Shown one piece after another: positions 5,430 through 5,648 of a DNA stretch of 5,648 bases. Each line of letters starts with the position of its first letter. The first letter of the stretch is position 1. The DNA comes from UMGS172 sp045648145 (GTDB lineage: Bacteria > Bacillota > Clostridia > Oscillospirales > Acutalibacteraceae). Below the pieces are notes generated by a model, which saw only the letters and a list, made by a program, of their open reading frames with translations, was not told the DNA's origin and ran no database searches. Location: contig JAZRNK010000138.1 of the NCBI GenBank assembly GCA_045648145.1, positions 1 through 5,648 on the forward strand, in the 5' to 3' direction. Made by a program: the position numbers and the translations under genes.

Positions 5430-5648
5430 GTGGTATGGGCAATCGTGTTGTTTGCCATAACCTACGTTTTGATGCTTACGTTCAGTAAATACAGACCGTA
5501 CATAGCACTTGCTTCGGCGCTTGTGTTTATTGTTTCGGGTATGTTGCCGCTTAATCAAATTTGGACAAGCATCGACTTAAATGTTCTGCTAATGATTGCT
5601 GGTACAATGGGCTTGGTGGCATTGTTCATCGAATCAAAAATGCCTGAG
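5430..5648 (+). CDS. ArsB/NhaD/SLC13-type ion permease (3' partial)
   Basis: Only the first 73 residues are in the window; the frame runs off the right edge. The start is a GTG with a well-spaced ribosome binding site. Three hydrophobic segments are seen at about 2-18, 24-41 and 50-68. The stretch I48-D-L-N-V-L-L-M-I-A-G-T-M-G61 followed by F-I-E-S-K-M-P (66-72) is characteristic of the ion-transporter superfamily that includes ArsB, NhaD and SLC13/CitM permeases. The likely role is transport of anions (arsenite, dicarboxylates, sulfate) or Na+/H+ exchange, and the substrate cannot be chosen from this fragment. It lies 48 bases after the amidase with no terminator of note between, so it may belong to the same transcript. 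No arsenic-resistance partner genes are visible. Confidence 0.82.
   Translation, partial: MVWAIVLFAITYVLMLTFSKYRPYIALASALVFIVSGMLPLNQIWTSIDLNVLLMIAGTMGLVALFIESKMPE

Overview
This window looks like a stretch of chromosome from a low-to-moderate GC Bacillota, most likely class Clostridia. The evidence is strong AGGAGG-type ribosome binding sites, a consensus TTGACA-N17-TATAAT promoter, a two-gene split threonine/serine exporter, a stand-alone Amidase_6 protein and a Na/Pi symporter fused to a PhoU domain. These are protein families common in gut and rumen Clostridia. The lineage is inferred from gene families and signals only. No marker gene such as rRNA or tRNA is present. Every real gene lies on the + strand.

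Layout. (1) Positions 3-1625 hold a Na+/phosphate symporter with a C-terminal PhoU-like domain; its first residues lie outside the window. (2) After an 86-base AT-rich gap comes a tiny candidate reading frame (1712-1771). Its stop overlaps the start of a membrane-anchored glycerophosphodiester phosphodiesterase (1771-2775). (3) A strong symmetrical hairpin terminator (2791-2820) closes this first unit. (4) A near-perfect housekeeping promoter (2887-2915), with an AT-rich inverted repeat over its -10 box, starts the second unit. That unit contains an SGNH/GDSL hydrolase (2981-3625), the two halves of a ThrE-type exporter (3645-4400 and 4397-4843, overlapping by ATGA), an Amidase_6 protein (4899-5381) and the start of an ArsB/NhaD/SLC13-type permease (5430 to the window edge). 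No GC-rich terminator is visible inside the second unit, so read-through along it is plausible.

How the genes may work together. The phosphate symporter and the phosphodiesterase could form a phosphate-scavenging pair: the enzyme would release glycerol-3-phosphate from phospholipid head-group diesters outside the membrane, while the symporter moves phosphate. The second unit combines hydrolases with an amino-acid exporter and an ion permease, and no single pathway links them clearly. Most of the window is conventional accessory metabolism. The least explained items are the 19-codon reading frame coupled to the phosphodiesterase start, the inverted repeat inside the SGNH promoter, and the SGNH gene's AGA-dominated arginine codon use. 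No mobile element, CRISPR array, tRNA or rRNA was seen.
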